A stretch of 23,880 nucleotides of DNA from Selenomonas sp. (GCF_024693525.1 NZ_JAILKR010000100.1:1-23880), one strand, 5' to 3'. Counted from the stretch's first letter, positions 7,572 through 16,162 are shown. A program made the numbers and translations. The notes: generated by a model not told the origin, from the letters alone.

Positions 7572-7757
7572 TACTTTTCACGAATATATGATAAGATAAC
7601 AAAAATTTATTATGGAAAAATAAAAAAATATTTTTTAAAGCGGTTCAGTAGGATTTTTTCGCTGAACATGGAATATATAAGTATGTGGCATAAGGATGTA
7701 ATGTGATTCGGGAATCGTTTCCTGTTAATTTACGGAAAAATTAGGGGGGCTATTATT

Positions 7758-8531
7758 TTGGAAATTTCAACTGTCATAGGTGCGGTGGGCGGTCTTATCT
7801 CCGTATTTGTGGGTATGATCATTAAGGGCGCACCGATCAGCTCATTAAATAACCCAGCCGCATTTCTTATCATCATCTGCGGTACATTCTCCTGCTTGTT
7901 TACGGCCTTCAACATGAATCAGCTCAAAAAGCTGCCTGGTTTGATTAAGATGGTTTTCTTCAAACCAGCCCTGCATGAAAAGGCTGAACTGTTGAGCCTC
8001 TTCATCGAGCTTTCCCAGATTGCTCGCCGTGAAGGTATTCTGGCATTGGAGAGCAAAGTTCAGGACATTGATGATCCTTTCTTTCGTACGGGTTTGAGCA
8101 TGGTCATCGATGGTATGGATCCGGACTTTGTCGGTGATGTCTTAGATGCGGAGCTGGCCGTTATGCAGGAACGTCATGCTGAAGGACGTGCCATGTTGGA
8201 GCAGGCTGGTCTGTATGCACCGACCCTTGGTGTATTGGGCGCCGTTATCGGCCTTATCGCAGCTTTGGGTAACTTGAACGACGTTAACAAACTGGGTCAC
8301 GCTATCGCAGCAGCATTCGTTGCTACGATTCTTGGTATTTTTACCGCATACGTTGTTTACCTGCCTATGGCCAACAAGCTGAAACTCTTGTCCAAGGCAG
8401 AGGTTAGCGAAAAACGTATGATTATTGAAGGAATCCTTTCTCTGCAGGCCGGTGATTCGCCGACCCAGATTGAGGCTAAGCTAATGGTATTCATCCCGCA
8501 GTCCGAGCGCGAAGGGCTGAAGAAGGAGTGA
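7758..8531 (+). CDS. motA: Flagellar motor stator protein MotA
   Basis: A protein of 257 aa with the MotA/ExbB proton-channel fold: four membrane segments (about 1-22, 32-50, 145-168, 178-202) and a cytoplasmic loop between the second and third with ARREGILALE and HAEGRAMLEQAG. The AGLYAPTLGVLGAVIGLI segment carries the conserved proline involved in torque generation. The start is TTG 7758 with GGGGGG 8 nt before it. MotA with MotB forms the ion-conducting stator that turns the flagellum; whether it uses H+ or Na+ cannot be decided here. motB follows after 4 bp. No other flagellar or chemotaxis gene is in the window, so the rest of the machinery lies elsewhere. A divergent LysR gene shares its upstream region. 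Confidence 0.95.
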   Translation: MEISTVIGAVGGLISVFVGMIIKGAPISSLNNPAAFLIIICGTFSCLFTAFNMNQLKKLPGLIKMVFFKPALHEKAELLSLFIELSQIARREGILALESKVQDIDDPFFRTGLSMVIDGMDPDFVGDVLDAELAVMQERHAEGRAMLEQAGLYAPTLGVLGAVIGLIAALGNLNDVNKLGHAIAAAFVATILGIFTAYVVYLPMANKLKLLSKAEVSEKRMIIEGILSLQAGDSPTQIEAKLMVFIPQSEREGLKKE

Positions 8532-8535
8532 TTTG

Positions 8536-9417
8536 ATGGCTAGAAAGAAACATGCAGCGCCTCATGAAGAACATGAAGGCGAGCCTTGGCTCCTGCCGTA
8601 TTCTGACCTCATGACCCTGTTGCTGGCACTCTTTATCGCTCTGTTCGCTATTTCCCAGACGGACCAAAAGAAGATGTCAGAACTGTCCCAGGCCTTTAGT
8701 TCGGCTTTTAACATGGGCGGTCCTTCCTTCTTTAACCAGATGGGGCCGAATATGGGACGCCGGGCGGAGATGCCCTCGGATGAGGATAAGGGTAATCATG
8801 CTTATCTGGCGGAGAATCAGCAGCTGGAGGAAATCCAGAAAAAGATGCAGGAATACATCGAGCAGAATAAACTGGATGACCAGCTGAGCACGGAGCTTAA
8901 CGAGCAGGGACTTATGATTCGCATTAAAGAGCGGGCCCTGTTTCCCTCCGGGTCGGCAACGTTGGCTGGACAAGCACAGTCTATCATTCCGGTGGTAGCG
9001 GGAATTCTTTCCTCGGTACCGGAGCGGGTCGTAGTGTCTGGTCATACGGATAACGTGCCAATCAGCAATAGCCAATTCCCGTCAAACTGGGAATTGAGCT
9101 CGGCGCGTGCCCTTAATTTCATGAAGGCTTTGCTGGCCAGCAATTCTGGTCTTAATCCGAAGCGGTTTAGTGCTATTGGCTATAGTGAATATCGTCCTTT
9201 GGCCGATAATGCCACGGAGGAAGGGCGCACGAAGAATCGTCGCGTAGAAATCTTTATCGCTCGTAATTATCGGTTTAATCCGGATGAAAAGGACCCCAGC
9301 AAGCAGACGAGTTCGCCGGACACTGGCGCAGATGGTATGCCCACTAGTGGCACCACCAATAACATTCCAGCTACAAATGGCGCGGCGGGCAGTTCGATGA
9401 CAGGGACAACATATTGA
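8536..9417 (+). CDS. motB: Flagellar motor stator protein MotB
   Basis: A protein of 293 aa. After a charged cytoplasmic start (MARKKHAAPHEEHEGEPW) comes the single membrane helix LPYSDLMTLLLALFIALFAIS, with D24 as the essential ion-binding aspartate. A plug/linker region and a C-terminal OmpA-like peptidoglycan-binding domain (about 130-255) follow, with SGHTDNVPI, NWELSSARALNFMKALL and TKNRRVEIFI. The last 45 residues are Ser/Thr/Gly/Asn-rich and probably disordered. ATG 8536 was preferred to the in-frame TTG at 8533 because AAGGAG ends 8 nt before the ATG. It is in an operon with motA and ends at the terminator just downstream. Confidence 0.95.
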   Translation: MARKKHAAPHEEHEGEPWLLPYSDLMTLLLALFIALFAISQTDQKKMSELSQAFSSAFNMGGPSFFNQMGPNMGRRAEMPSDEDKGNHAYLAENQQLEEIQKKMQEYIEQNKLDDQLSTELNEQGLMIRIKERALFPSGSATLAGQAQSIIPVVAGILSSVPERVVVSGHTDNVPISNSQFPSNWELSSARALNFMKALLASNSGLNPKRFSAIGYSEYRPLADNATEEGRTKNRRVEIFIARNYRFNPDEKDPSKQTSSPDTGADGMPTSGTTNNIPATNGAAGSSMTGTTY

Positions 9418-9423
9418 TTTTAT

Positions 9424-9449
9424 AAGCCGGCCTTTAGGCCGGTTTTTTT
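9424..9449 (+). terminator. Terminator after motB
   Basis: A short GC-rich stem CCGGCC/GGCCGG with a TTTA loop (9427-9442), followed by seven T residues, starts a few bases after the motB stop. Confidence 0.88.
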
Positions 9450-9474
9450 ATGCAGCAAGATAGGAGGAGTATGC

Positions 9475-9852
9475 TTGATTTTAGGCGTTGGAACAGATAT
9501 AGTGGAAGTAAGCCGTGTAAAAAAGGCGATAGCGAATCCGCGGTTCTGTGAGCGGGTGTATACGGAAGCAGAACGGCGCTATTGCGAAAGCCGTGGAATG
9601 CAGCGGGCACAAAGCTATGCGGCACGGTTTTCTGGTAAGGAAGCGATACTCAAAGCCTTCGGCACTGGCCTTCGTGAGGGAACGATGCAGGAAATTGAAA
9701 TCCTGCCCGATGAACTGGGCTGTCCACAGGTCAAATTGACCGGTCAATTTGCTAGGCTCGCCGACGAAAAAAAGGTGGAAAAGGTTTGGATTTCGCTGAG
9801 TCATACAAAAGAATATGCTACCGCACAATGCGTGATGGAGGGGAAGAAATGA
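9475..9852 (+). CDS. acpS: Holo-[acyl-carrier-protein] synthase
   Basis: A protein of 125 aa that transfers 4'-phosphopantetheine from CoA to the serine of acyl carrier protein, activating it for fatty-acid synthesis. Family motifs: GVGTDIVEVSRV at 4-15 with metal-binding D8, RFSGKEAILKAFGTG at 51-65 with E56, and VWISLSHTKEYATAQ near the C-terminus. The start is TTG 9475, placed 7 nt after AGGAGG (9462-9467); an ATG at 9471 is in another frame and too close to the SD. The stop overlaps the start of the next gene (ATGA), indicating translational coupling. The acpS-NAD(P)HX repair gene pairing is common in Firmicutes. Confidence 0.95.
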   Translation: MILGVGTDIVEVSRVKKAIANPRFCERVYTEAERRYCESRGMQRAQSYAARFSGKEAILKAFGTGLREGTMQEIEILPDELGCPQVKLTGQFARLADEKKVEKVWISLSHTKEYATAQCVMEGKK

Positions 9853-11408
9853 AGGTATCGTTAAGCAAGGAGATGCGGGAAATCGACAAGGTTTCCCTAG
9901 AACAATATGGTTTGCCAGCTGTGGTTCTGATGGAAAATGCGGGACACCGCGTAGCCGAGGCCTTGGACACGATGTTAAAGGGCGTGGCCGGAAAGACGAT
10001 ATGTGTATTGGCAGGAAGTGGCAACAACGGCGGGGATGCCCTTGGCGCCGCCCGTCATATCCAAAATATGGGGGCCAAGGTAAAATTGTTTTTAGCTGGC
10101 GACCCTACGCATTTTTCGGAAGCGGCCATGGTCATGTATCGTGCCCTTGCAGCGATGAACATTGAGATGCAGTCGCTGGAAAGTGACCGGGATTGGGACC
10201 GCCTTCATTTTGCCTTGAAGTTTGCCGATGGGGCAATCGATGGCATGTTGGGCACAGGTTTTGAAGGGGAATTGCGCAAGAAAAATCTGCGGATTATCGA
10301 AGAACTCAACAAGGCCAGTTGCCCGGTGCTGGCAATCGATATTCCCAGCGGCGTTGAAGCGGATACTGGCAAAATTTCCACGGTGGCAGTTAAAGCGGAT
10401 ATGACCCTGGCGTTGGGGTTGCCGAAAATCGGCCATTTGCTGAGCCCAGGGGCGGATATGACGGGGGAACTGATGGTGGATGACATCGGCATTCCCCGTG
10501 AGCTTTTGATGGGAAATCAGATTAAGCAGAATTTGCTCGATGATGCCGTAGCCACGGAACTGCTGCCGGCACGAAATCCTTCGGCCCATAAGGGGACTTG
10601 TGGCCGTATTCTTGTGGTGGCAGGTTCCCGGGGCATGACCGGTGCTGCGGTGCTGGCCGCAACCGCTGTCCTGCGGGCTGGGGCCGGCCTCGTTACGCTG
10701 GCAGTCCCTCAGAGCGTTCAACCAATGGTGGAAGCAAAATTGACGGAGGTTATGACGGTACCCCTTCCGGAAACGGAGGATGGTGTGCTAGGCGGCGAAG
10801 GGGCTCTTTCCTGCCTGCTGTCCCTGGCCGAATCCTACGATGCCGTGTTGCTAGGCCCGGGGCTGGGACGGGCTGACCGCACCCAGGAATTGGTCCGGAT
10901 TTTTGCGGCGAAGGTCACAAAGCCGCTTATTTTGGATGCCGATGCCATTGTGGCGTTCCAGCGCCAGCCGGATGATTTGTGCAAGATGCAGCAGGTGCCG
11001 GTTTTGACACCGCATCTTGGGGAAATGGCCGGGCTTTTAGGCGTTACGGTTCCGGAGCTTCGGGAGTCGTTGGTTCCCATCGTCCGGGAGGTGGCTGCAG
11101 AATACCAGTGCGTATTTGTGGTGAAGAGTGAATGCACGTTGATTGCGTACCCTGACGGGGATGTGTTCTTTACGACGAAGGGCAACGCTGGCATGGCTAC
11201 GGCGGGCTCTGGTGATGTCTTGGCTGGTACGGTTGCCGGATTGATGATGCAAACAGAGAGTGCCTTGGCCCCCATGCTGGGGGTATACCTCCACGGCCTG
11301 GCCGGCGATTTGGCTTACGCTGAGAAGGGGGAAGGGTTGATTGCCTCGGATATTCGGGATAAATTGCCGGCAGCCCGCCAAGTTCTGCGGAAGAATCAGC
11401 AGGTTTGA
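9849..11408 (+). CDS. nnr: Bifunctional NAD(P)HX epimerase / ADP-dependent NAD(P)HX dehydratase
   Basis: A fused two-domain repair enzyme of 519 aa that recovers hydrated NADH and NADPH. The N-terminal YjeF_N epimerase domain (about 1-210) shows VVLMENAG, the nucleotide-binding GSGNNGGDALGAARH at 56-70, DGMLGTGFEGELR, and AIDIPSGVEADTG. The C-terminal ribokinase-like dehydratase (about 235-510) shows HKGTCGRILVVAGSRGMTGAAVLAA, LLGPGLGR, LDADAI, TPHLGEMAGLLG, and GSGDVLAG at 453-460 with the catalytic aspartate. Length fits the fused family. The ATG at 9849 overlaps the acpS stop by 4 nt and has GGAGGGG upstream. No clear terminator was found in the 138-bp gap before ilvE. Confidence 0.95.
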   Translation: MKVSLSKEMREIDKVSLEQYGLPAVVLMENAGHRVAEALDTMLKGVAGKTICVLAGSGNNGGDALGAARHIQNMGAKVKLFLAGDPTHFSEAAMVMYRALAAMNIEMQSLESDRDWDRLHFALKFADGAIDGMLGTGFEGELRKKNLRIIEELNKASCPVLAIDIPSGVEADTGKISTVAVKADMTLALGLPKIGHLLSPGADMTGELMVDDIGIPRELLMGNQIKQNLLDDAVATELLPARNPSAHKGTCGRILVVAGSRGMTGAAVLAATAVLRAGAGLVTLAVPQSVQPMVEAKLTEVMTVPLPETEDGVLGGEGALSCLLSLAESYDAVLLGPGLGRADRTQELVRIFAAKVTKPLILDADAIVAFQRQPDDLCKMQQVPVLTPHLGEMAGLLGVTVPELRESLVPIVREVAAEYQCVFVVKSECTLIAYPDGDVFFTTKGNAGMATAGSGDVLAGTVAGLMMQTESALAPMLGVYLHGLAGDLAYAEKGEGLIASDIRDKLPAARQVLRKNQQV

Positions 11409-11468
11409 CGAAACAAATGTCTTTTCAAAACGGATTACCTTTATAAAAATATTGCAAGATAAAGAAAA

Positions 11469-11485
11469 AAGTTGGTTTACAACTT
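11469..11485. promoter_or_regulatory. Candidate operator AAGTTG-N5-CAACTT overlapping the ilvE -35
   Basis: A perfect 6-bp inverted repeat whose right arm covers the first two bases of the -35 box. The position would suit a repressor or an activator of ilvE. The regulator is unknown. Confidence 0.4.
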
Positions 11486-11512
11486 GACAACTGTATAGGG
11501 CGGGGCTAAAAT
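11484..11512 (+). promoter_or_regulatory. Strong sigma-A-type promoter of ilvE
   Basis: TTGACA (11484-11489), exactly 17 nt, TAAAAT (11507-11512). The leader to the ATG at 11547 is only about 28 nt, too short for a T-box or other large riboswitch. Confidence 0.85.
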
Positions 11513-11546
11513 AGAGTTACTTTGATGAAAGAAAAGGGGCTTTACT

Positions 11547-12569
11547 ATGGCAAATGTAAACGTTGACTGGGAGAATCTCGGATTCGCATATCAGCCAATC
11601 ACAAAACGTTATGTAGCGAACTACAAAGATGGCAAGTGGGGGAAAGGCGAACTCACGGAAGATGCCAATGTAGTTCTCAATGAGTGTGCTGGCATCCTGC
11701 AGTATTGCCAGGAGGTCTTCGAAGGACTCAAGGCATACAAGACGAAGGATGGCCGCGTGGTAACTTTCCGCCCGGATATGAATGCTAAGCGCATGATGGA
11801 TTCGGCAAAGCGTTTGGAGATGCCGCCGGTATCCGAGAAAATGTTTATGGAGGCAGTGGACCAGGTGGTGGCTGCTAACAAAGATTGGATTCCACCCTAT
11901 GAGACGGGCGGTGCTTTGTACCTTCGTCCTTATCTTTTTGCCACGGGCCCGGTCATTGGCGTAAAGCCGTCGGATGAATATCAGTTCCGCCTCTTTGGTA
12001 CGCCGGTTGGTTCTTACTTCAAGAACGGTGTCAAACCAATTACGATTTGCGTCAGCGATTATGACCGTGCTGCCCCGCATGGTACGGGCAACATCAAAGC
12101 CGGCCTTAACTATGCTATGAGCTTGTATCCGTACATCCTGGCCCATGAAAATGGCTATGATGAAAACATGTATCTTGATGCCGCTACGCGGACCTATGTG
12201 GAGGAGACCGGCGGTGCAAACTTCCTGTTTGTCACCAAGGACAACAAGATTGTCACGCCGAAATCCGATTCGATTCTGCCATCGATCACCCGCCGCTCGC
12301 TGGTTACGTTAGCGGAGAAAATGGGTTATACCGTTGAGCATCGTCCTGTCAAGTTCACCGAACTCAAAGACTTTGCGGAAGCTGGCCTTTGCGGTACGGC
12401 CGCTGTCATCTGCCCTGTGGGCAAGGTGGTCAACCATGGCGAGGAGATTTGTTTCCCCAGCGGCATGGAAAAGATGGGCCCTGTTCTTACGAAACTTTAT
12501 GAGGAACTTCGTGGAATTCAGATTGGCACGATTGAAGCGCCGGAAGGCTGGATTCGTGAAATCAAATAA
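11547..12569 (+). CDS. ilvE: Branched-chain amino acid aminotransferase
   Basis: A fold-type IV PLP enzyme of 340 aa that interconverts Leu, Ile or Val with their 2-oxoacids using glutamate/2-oxoglutarate; it is the last step of branched-chain synthesis. Length and motifs fit the longer BCAT class: QEVFEGLKAYKTKDG near 55-69, FRPDMNAKRM near 74-83, LYLRPYLFATG near 124-134, HGTGNIKAGLNYAMSL with K184 as the PLP lysine, MYLDAATRTYVEETGGANFLF, and LPSITRRSLVTLA. ATG 11547 has AAAAGGGG upstream. It has its own strong promoter with an adjoining dyad and its own terminator, so it appears monocistronic. No other ilv gene is nearby. Confidence 0.95.
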   Translation: MANVNVDWENLGFAYQPITKRYVANYKDGKWGKGELTEDANVVLNECAGILQYCQEVFEGLKAYKTKDGRVVTFRPDMNAKRMMDSAKRLEMPPVSEKMFMEAVDQVVAANKDWIPPYETGGALYLRPYLFATGPVIGVKPSDEYQFRLFGTPVGSYFKNGVKPITICVSDYDRAAPHGTGNIKAGLNYAMSLYPYILAHENGYDENMYLDAATRTYVEETGGANFLFVTKDNKIVTPKSDSILPSITRRSLVTLAEKMGYTVEHRPVKFTELKDFAEAGLCGTAAVICPVGKVVNHGEEICFPSGMEKMGPVLTKLYEELRGIQIGTIEAPEGWIREIK

Positions 12570-12587
12570 GGGGATTTTTACCGATGC

Positions 12588-12619
12588 AGGTCTGCTGTTT
12601 GAACAGCAGACCTTTTTTC
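12588..12619 (+). terminator. Terminator after ilvE
   Basis: A 12-bp inverted repeat AGGTCTGCTGTT/AACAGCAGACCT (12588-12599 with 12602-12613) with a very tight loop, followed by T residues. Between it and cdaA (12620-12731) the DNA is AT-rich and I see no convincing promoter. Confidence 0.9.
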
Positions 12620-12731
12620 AGCTAATTTTGAGAATTTAGGATTAAAATTTTTTGACGGTAACAAGGATTTTTATGGAAGGAACTCGAATAGTTTTTTAGA
12701 TAACGATATACGACAATGGGGAGTTTTATAT

Positions 12732-13571
12732 ATGCCGTTTGATATTACAATGCCGATACAATTTCATGGAATCTTATCGACCATTGGCTGGTTCGATTTG
12801 ATTGACATCTTGATTGTAGCAGCTATTTTATATAAAATTTATGTGATGCTGAAGGATACCCGGGCCATTACCTTGGTGAAGGGTGTTCTTGTTTTGTTGG
12901 CCCTTACCATGGTCTGCAGCTGGTTTGAGCTTCATGTCATTTCCTGGCTGCTGCAAAAAGCGGTAACGCTGTTATTTGTGGCTTTACCCATCGTCTTTCA
13001 GCCAGAACTTCGCCGGGCATTGGAGCACCTTGGCCAGGGAACCTTCTTTGGCACCGCCGCCTTGCTAAATGATGAGCAGGCTCGTTCGGTGGTAAATGAA
13101 TTGACAAAGGCCGTCAAGCAGCTTTCTGCAACGAAAACTGGTGCACTGCTGGTTATTGAACGGGATATGGGCCTTAACGACATCAGCGCTACGGGCATCC
13201 AGATTGATGGACTCATAACGGCAGATTTCCTCTTGAATGTCTTTATCGTCAACACGCCCCTTCATGATGGCGCCGCTGTCATTCGCGGCAATCGCCTGAT
13301 TGCTGCTGGCTGCCTGCTGCCGCTAACGGAGAATCGCACCCTGTCCACGGAGCTTGGCACGCGCCACCGCGCGGCCATCGGCATTTCGGAGCAATGCGAT
13401 GCGCTGGTGGTGGTAGTCAGCGAGGAGACCGGCACGATATCCGTGGCGGAAAACGGTCATATCATACGCCACCTTGATGGGGAGACCTTAAAGGCCGTTC
13501 TGATGCCGGCCTTTGCTTCACCGGATGCTGGCATCAAGGATATGGTTCGGAATTGGAGGAAGAAAAGATGA
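12732..13571 (+). CDS. cdaA: Diadenylate cyclase CdaA (c-di-AMP synthase)
   Basis: A membrane-bound enzyme of 279 aa that condenses two ATP into cyclic di-AMP, the messenger controlling potassium/osmolyte balance and cell-wall stability. Three N-terminal hydrophobic helices span about 20-40, 48-64 and 69-90. The DAC domain (about 100-260) contains both signature motifs, TPLHDGAAVI with DGA at 179-181 and LGTRHRAAIGIS with RHR at 211-213. The start is ATG 12732 after GGGGAG; a second in-frame ATG at 12750 is less well placed. It overlaps the cdaR start by 4 nt (ATGA). The order cdaA-cdaR-(FAD protein)-glmM extends the well-known cdaA-cdaR-glmM operon of Firmicutes, in which CdaR and GlmM modulate CdaA. 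Confidence 0.96.
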   Translation: MPFDITMPIQFHGILSTIGWFDLIDILIVAAILYKIYVMLKDTRAITLVKGVLVLLALTMVCSWFELHVISWLLQKAVTLLFVALPIVFQPELRRALEHLGQGTFFGTAALLNDEQARSVVNELTKAVKQLSATKTGALLVIERDMGLNDISATGIQIDGLITADFLLNVFIVNTPLHDGAAVIRGNRLIAAGCLLPLTENRTLSTELGTRHRAAIGISEQCDALVVVVSEETGTISVAENGHIIRHLDGETLKAVLMPAFASPDAGIKDMVRNWRKKR

Positions 13572-14509
13572 TTTCAAGCCTTCGCCATATGATACAACAC
13601 AATTTGGTTGCGAAAATCGTGGCCTTAGTCGTGGCCGTTGTCCTATGGGGCTACGTTATGAACGACCAGAATCCGGCAATTGAGGGAACCTATAACGTCC
13701 AGATTAAGCTGAAAAATGTGCCGGAAGGATATAAGGTTTCCCAGGAAAATGGAACGGTCAAGGTTAAAGTCCGGGGGGCGCGGTCTCTGTTCGTTTCGAC
13801 CAACTCGGAGGACTTCAAGGCCTATGTTGATTTGAAAGATGCTGAAAGCGGCAAGAAGGCCTACAAGGTTCAGGTGGATACTCCCCAGGGCTTTGAGGTG
13901 GTAGATGAAAAGCCGTCGACGGTTGAGGTGACCTTGGACCGCATTGTGGAGCGCAAGGTTCGGGCTATTGTCAATGTCAATGGCGCACCGGCGCCTGGGG
14001 TGGCGGTAGCGAAAGTCAGCCAGGCAAGTTCGGAGGTCGTAGTTGAAGGTCCGGAATCGGCCGTTAACGAAGTGGAGCGGGTTATCGGCTATATCGGCCT
14101 TACGGGCAAGAACGACAGCGATTTTGACATTCAGGTGCCCCTGACGGCCATTAATGCCGAGGGCCGTGAGGTACAGGAAGTGGTGGTCAAACCGTCGAAG
14201 ATGTATGTCACGATTCAGATGGCCCGGGGCCTTATGAAGAAAATCGTTACGGTTCAGGCTGCCATCGGCGATGATTTGGACAAGGGCTATGAATTCGTTG
14301 GCTCGAAGGTAGATCCGTTGAAGATTGAAATCGCTGGCAACGAAAAGGCTATCGCTGGTGTGGACACGCTGCTGACGGAGAAGATTTCCCTGGCAGGAGT
14401 AACGGGAAATACCGACCGCACGGTCAAACTGGTTTTGCCGGAGGGGATTGCCGTTACCAATCAGGAGGTTGTGGTACATCTCCTGGTGAAGGAAAAGAAG
14501 AAAGAGTAA
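13568..14509 (+). CDS. cdaR: CdaA regulator CdaR (YbbR-domain protein)
   Basis: A protein of 313 aa anchored by one N-terminal helix (about 14-31, LVAKIVALVVAVVLWGYV) with the rest outside the membrane. About three YbbR repeats follow: roughly 40-125, 128-220 and 222-308, each beginning with a VQIKLKNVPEGY- or VNVNGAPAPGV-like strand and ending in a VEVTLD- or VYVTIQM-type strand. It is known in Firmicutes to bind and tune CdaA. The start is ATG 13568, 7 nt after GGAGGA (13555-13560), overlapping the cdaA stop by 4 nt; in-frame codons further upstream lie inside cdaA. The C-terminus is a lysine/glutamate tail. The FAD-dependent gene follows after 30 bp without a terminator. Confidence 0.93.
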   Translation: MISSLRHMIQHNLVAKIVALVVAVVLWGYVMNDQNPAIEGTYNVQIKLKNVPEGYKVSQENGTVKVKVRGARSLFVSTNSEDFKAYVDLKDAESGKKAYKVQVDTPQGFEVVDEKPSTVEVTLDRIVERKVRAIVNVNGAPAPGVAVAKVSQASSEVVVEGPESAVNEVERVIGYIGLTGKNDSDFDIQVPLTAINAEGREVQEVVVKPSKMYVTIQMARGLMKKIVTVQAAIGDDLDKGYEFVGSKVDPLKIEIAGNEKAIAGVDTLLTEKISLAGVTGNTDRTVKLVLPEGIAVTNQEVVVHLLVKEKKKE

Positions 14510-14539
14510 AAAGATAATATAATGGAGTGAAGGTTACAA

Positions 14540-16162
14540 GTGATTCGGATACGAAATTTTCAGGTGGCATTTGACGATGAATCCAGCTTGAAAGCACTTG
14601 CAGCCCGACGCTTGAAATTACCACCTCAGGCTGTGCTTGGGGTGGTAATTGTGCGTAAGGCTGTGGATGCAAGACGTTATCGCGGTGCCCCGGTGCAATT
14701 TGTTTATATGTTGGATGTAACGGTGACGGAACCGGAGAAAAAGGTTCTGCAGCGGTTGAAGCGGGATAAGAACGTGGAGCTTATCAAGCCAGAGCTTTCT
14801 ACTGCACCGGCCCTGCGGACTTATTCGGCCAGGGAAAAGCGGCCAGTGGTGGTGGGCTTTGGCCCGGCGGGAATGTTTGCGGCTCTGACCCTGGCGAAAG
14901 CTGGCTGGAAGCCCCTGGTATTCGAACGAGGGCAAGACGTGGACAGGCGTCATCAGGATATCCAGAAGTTCTGGCAGGGCGGCGCCCTTGATGTCCAGTC
15001 AAACGTTCAGTTTGGTGAGGGAGGTGCTGGCACCTTTTCCGATGGTAAGCTGACGACCCGCATCAATGACAGTCATATGGCAGATGTCATCGAAGCTTTT
15101 ATTGCGGCGGGAGCACCAGAGGAAATCCGCTACCTGCATAAGCCCCATATTGGCACGGACCTTTTGCGGGGAATTGTCAAAAATATCCGCTTAGAGATTA
15201 TCCGCCTAGGGGGCGAGGTGCGATTTGGCAGCCAGGTTACGGATATGGAATTTAACGCTGCCGGTGCGGTTGAGGCGGTAATCGTCAACGGGGAAGAACG
15301 GTTGGCCGTGGATTCGGTGTTCCTGGGTATTGGTCATTCGGCCCGGGATACCTATCGCATGCTGCTGGGGAAAGGTCTCCGCATGGAGGCCAAACCCTTT
15401 GCCATGGGGGTGCGCATTGAACATCCTCAGGAATTTATCGATCGGGCCCAATACGGCGAGGATGCTGGTCATCCGCGGCTGCCTGTGGCTGATTACTCCT
15501 TGACCTATAAGGACCCGGTAACGGGGCGAGGCGCCTACTCCTTCTGCATGTGCCCCGGTGGTCAGGTGGTAGCGGCAACGTCTGAACGAGGGCATGTCTG
15601 CACCAATGGCATGAGCAATTACCATCGCGATTCTGGTATTGCCAACTCGGCGTTGTTGGTGCAGGTGGGACCTGATGACTTCGGTCATGAGGTCTTAGCG
15701 GGGATGATACTGCAGGATAAATTAGAAGCCCTGGCCTTTAAACTAGGCGGCCGCAATTACTTTGCTCCTGTTCAGACCGTGGGGGACTTTTTGGGGGGGA
15801 CTTCCGGCTCAACGCAGTTTTTGACGACACCGACCTATCAGCCCGGTGTTAAGGCCGTGGATCTTCATGACTGCTTGCCGGAGTTTATGACCAAGACCTT
15901 AGAGGGGGCACTTCCCTGGTTTGACCGAAAGATTCCGGGCTTTGCCGATAAAGGGGCTGTGATGACGGGTATTGAGGCTCGTTCGTCGGCACCTTGCCGC
16001 ATCCGCCGTGACCGGGATACCTTTGTGGCTGAGGCTGCCCCGGGGCTCTATCCCATGGGAGAAGGCGCTGGCTATGCCGGGGGAATCATGAGTGCAGCAG
16101 TGGATGGAATGAAAGCCGCACTTGCATTTTTAAGCAAAAATGTGCATACTATTAAGAGTTGA
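14540..16162 (+). CDS. FAD-dependent dehydrogenase of unknown substrate
   Basis: A soluble flavoprotein of 540 aa. The first ~95 residues form a separate N-terminal domain without cofactor motifs (LKLPPQAVLGVVIVRKAVDAR, then LDVTVTEPEKKVLQRL). A Rossmann dinucleotide site follows at 102-122 (RPVVVGFGPAGMFAALTLAKAG), then FGEGGAGTFSDGKLTTR at 158-174 and a C-terminal GEGAGYAGGIMSAAVDGMKAA that closes the FAD site. This is the architecture of the uncharacterised FAD-dependent dehydrogenase family in Clostridia, Negativicutes and plants, related to HI0933/glutathione-reductase folds. The start is GTG 14540 with GGAGTGAAGG upstream. It sits between cdaR and glmM with 30- and 44-bp gaps, so it is likely co-transcribed with the c-di-AMP genes. 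Its reaction is unknown to me. Confidence 0.9.
   Translation: MIRIRNFQVAFDDESSLKALAARRLKLPPQAVLGVVIVRKAVDARRYRGAPVQFVYMLDVTVTEPEKKVLQRLKRDKNVELIKPELSTAPALRTYSAREKRPVVVGFGPAGMFAALTLAKAGWKPLVFERGQDVDRRHQDIQKFWQGGALDVQSNVQFGEGGAGTFSDGKLTTRINDSHMADVIEAFIAAGAPEEIRYLHKPHIGTDLLRGIVKNIRLEIIRLGGEVRFGSQVTDMEFNAAGAVEAVIVNGEERLAVDSVFLGIGHSARDTYRMLLGKGLRMEAKPFAMGVRIEHPQEFIDRAQYGEDAGHPRLPVADYSLTYKDPVTGRGAYSFCMCPGGQVVAATSERGHVCTNGMSNYHRDSGIANSALLVQVGPDDFGHEVLAGMILQDKLEALAFKLGGRNYFAPVQTVGDFLGGTSGSTQFLTTPTYQPGVKAVDLHDCLPEFMTKTLEGALPWFDRKIPGFADKGAVMTGIEARSSAPCRIRRDRDTFVAEAAPGLYPMGEGAGYAGGIMSAAVDGMKAALAFLSKNVHTIKS

Noticed and set aside
7631..7680. Sigma-28 flagellar promoter before motA
   Set aside because: TAAAGCGG followed by CGCTGAAC resembles the two halves, but the spacing is about 16 nt instead of 11 and the -10 half is poor.
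9471..9548. ATG at 9471 as the start of acpS or of a small peptide
   Set aside because: It is out of frame with acpS, hits a stop after about 25 codons and lies only 3 nt after the SD. TTG 9475 gives the correct AcpS N-terminus.
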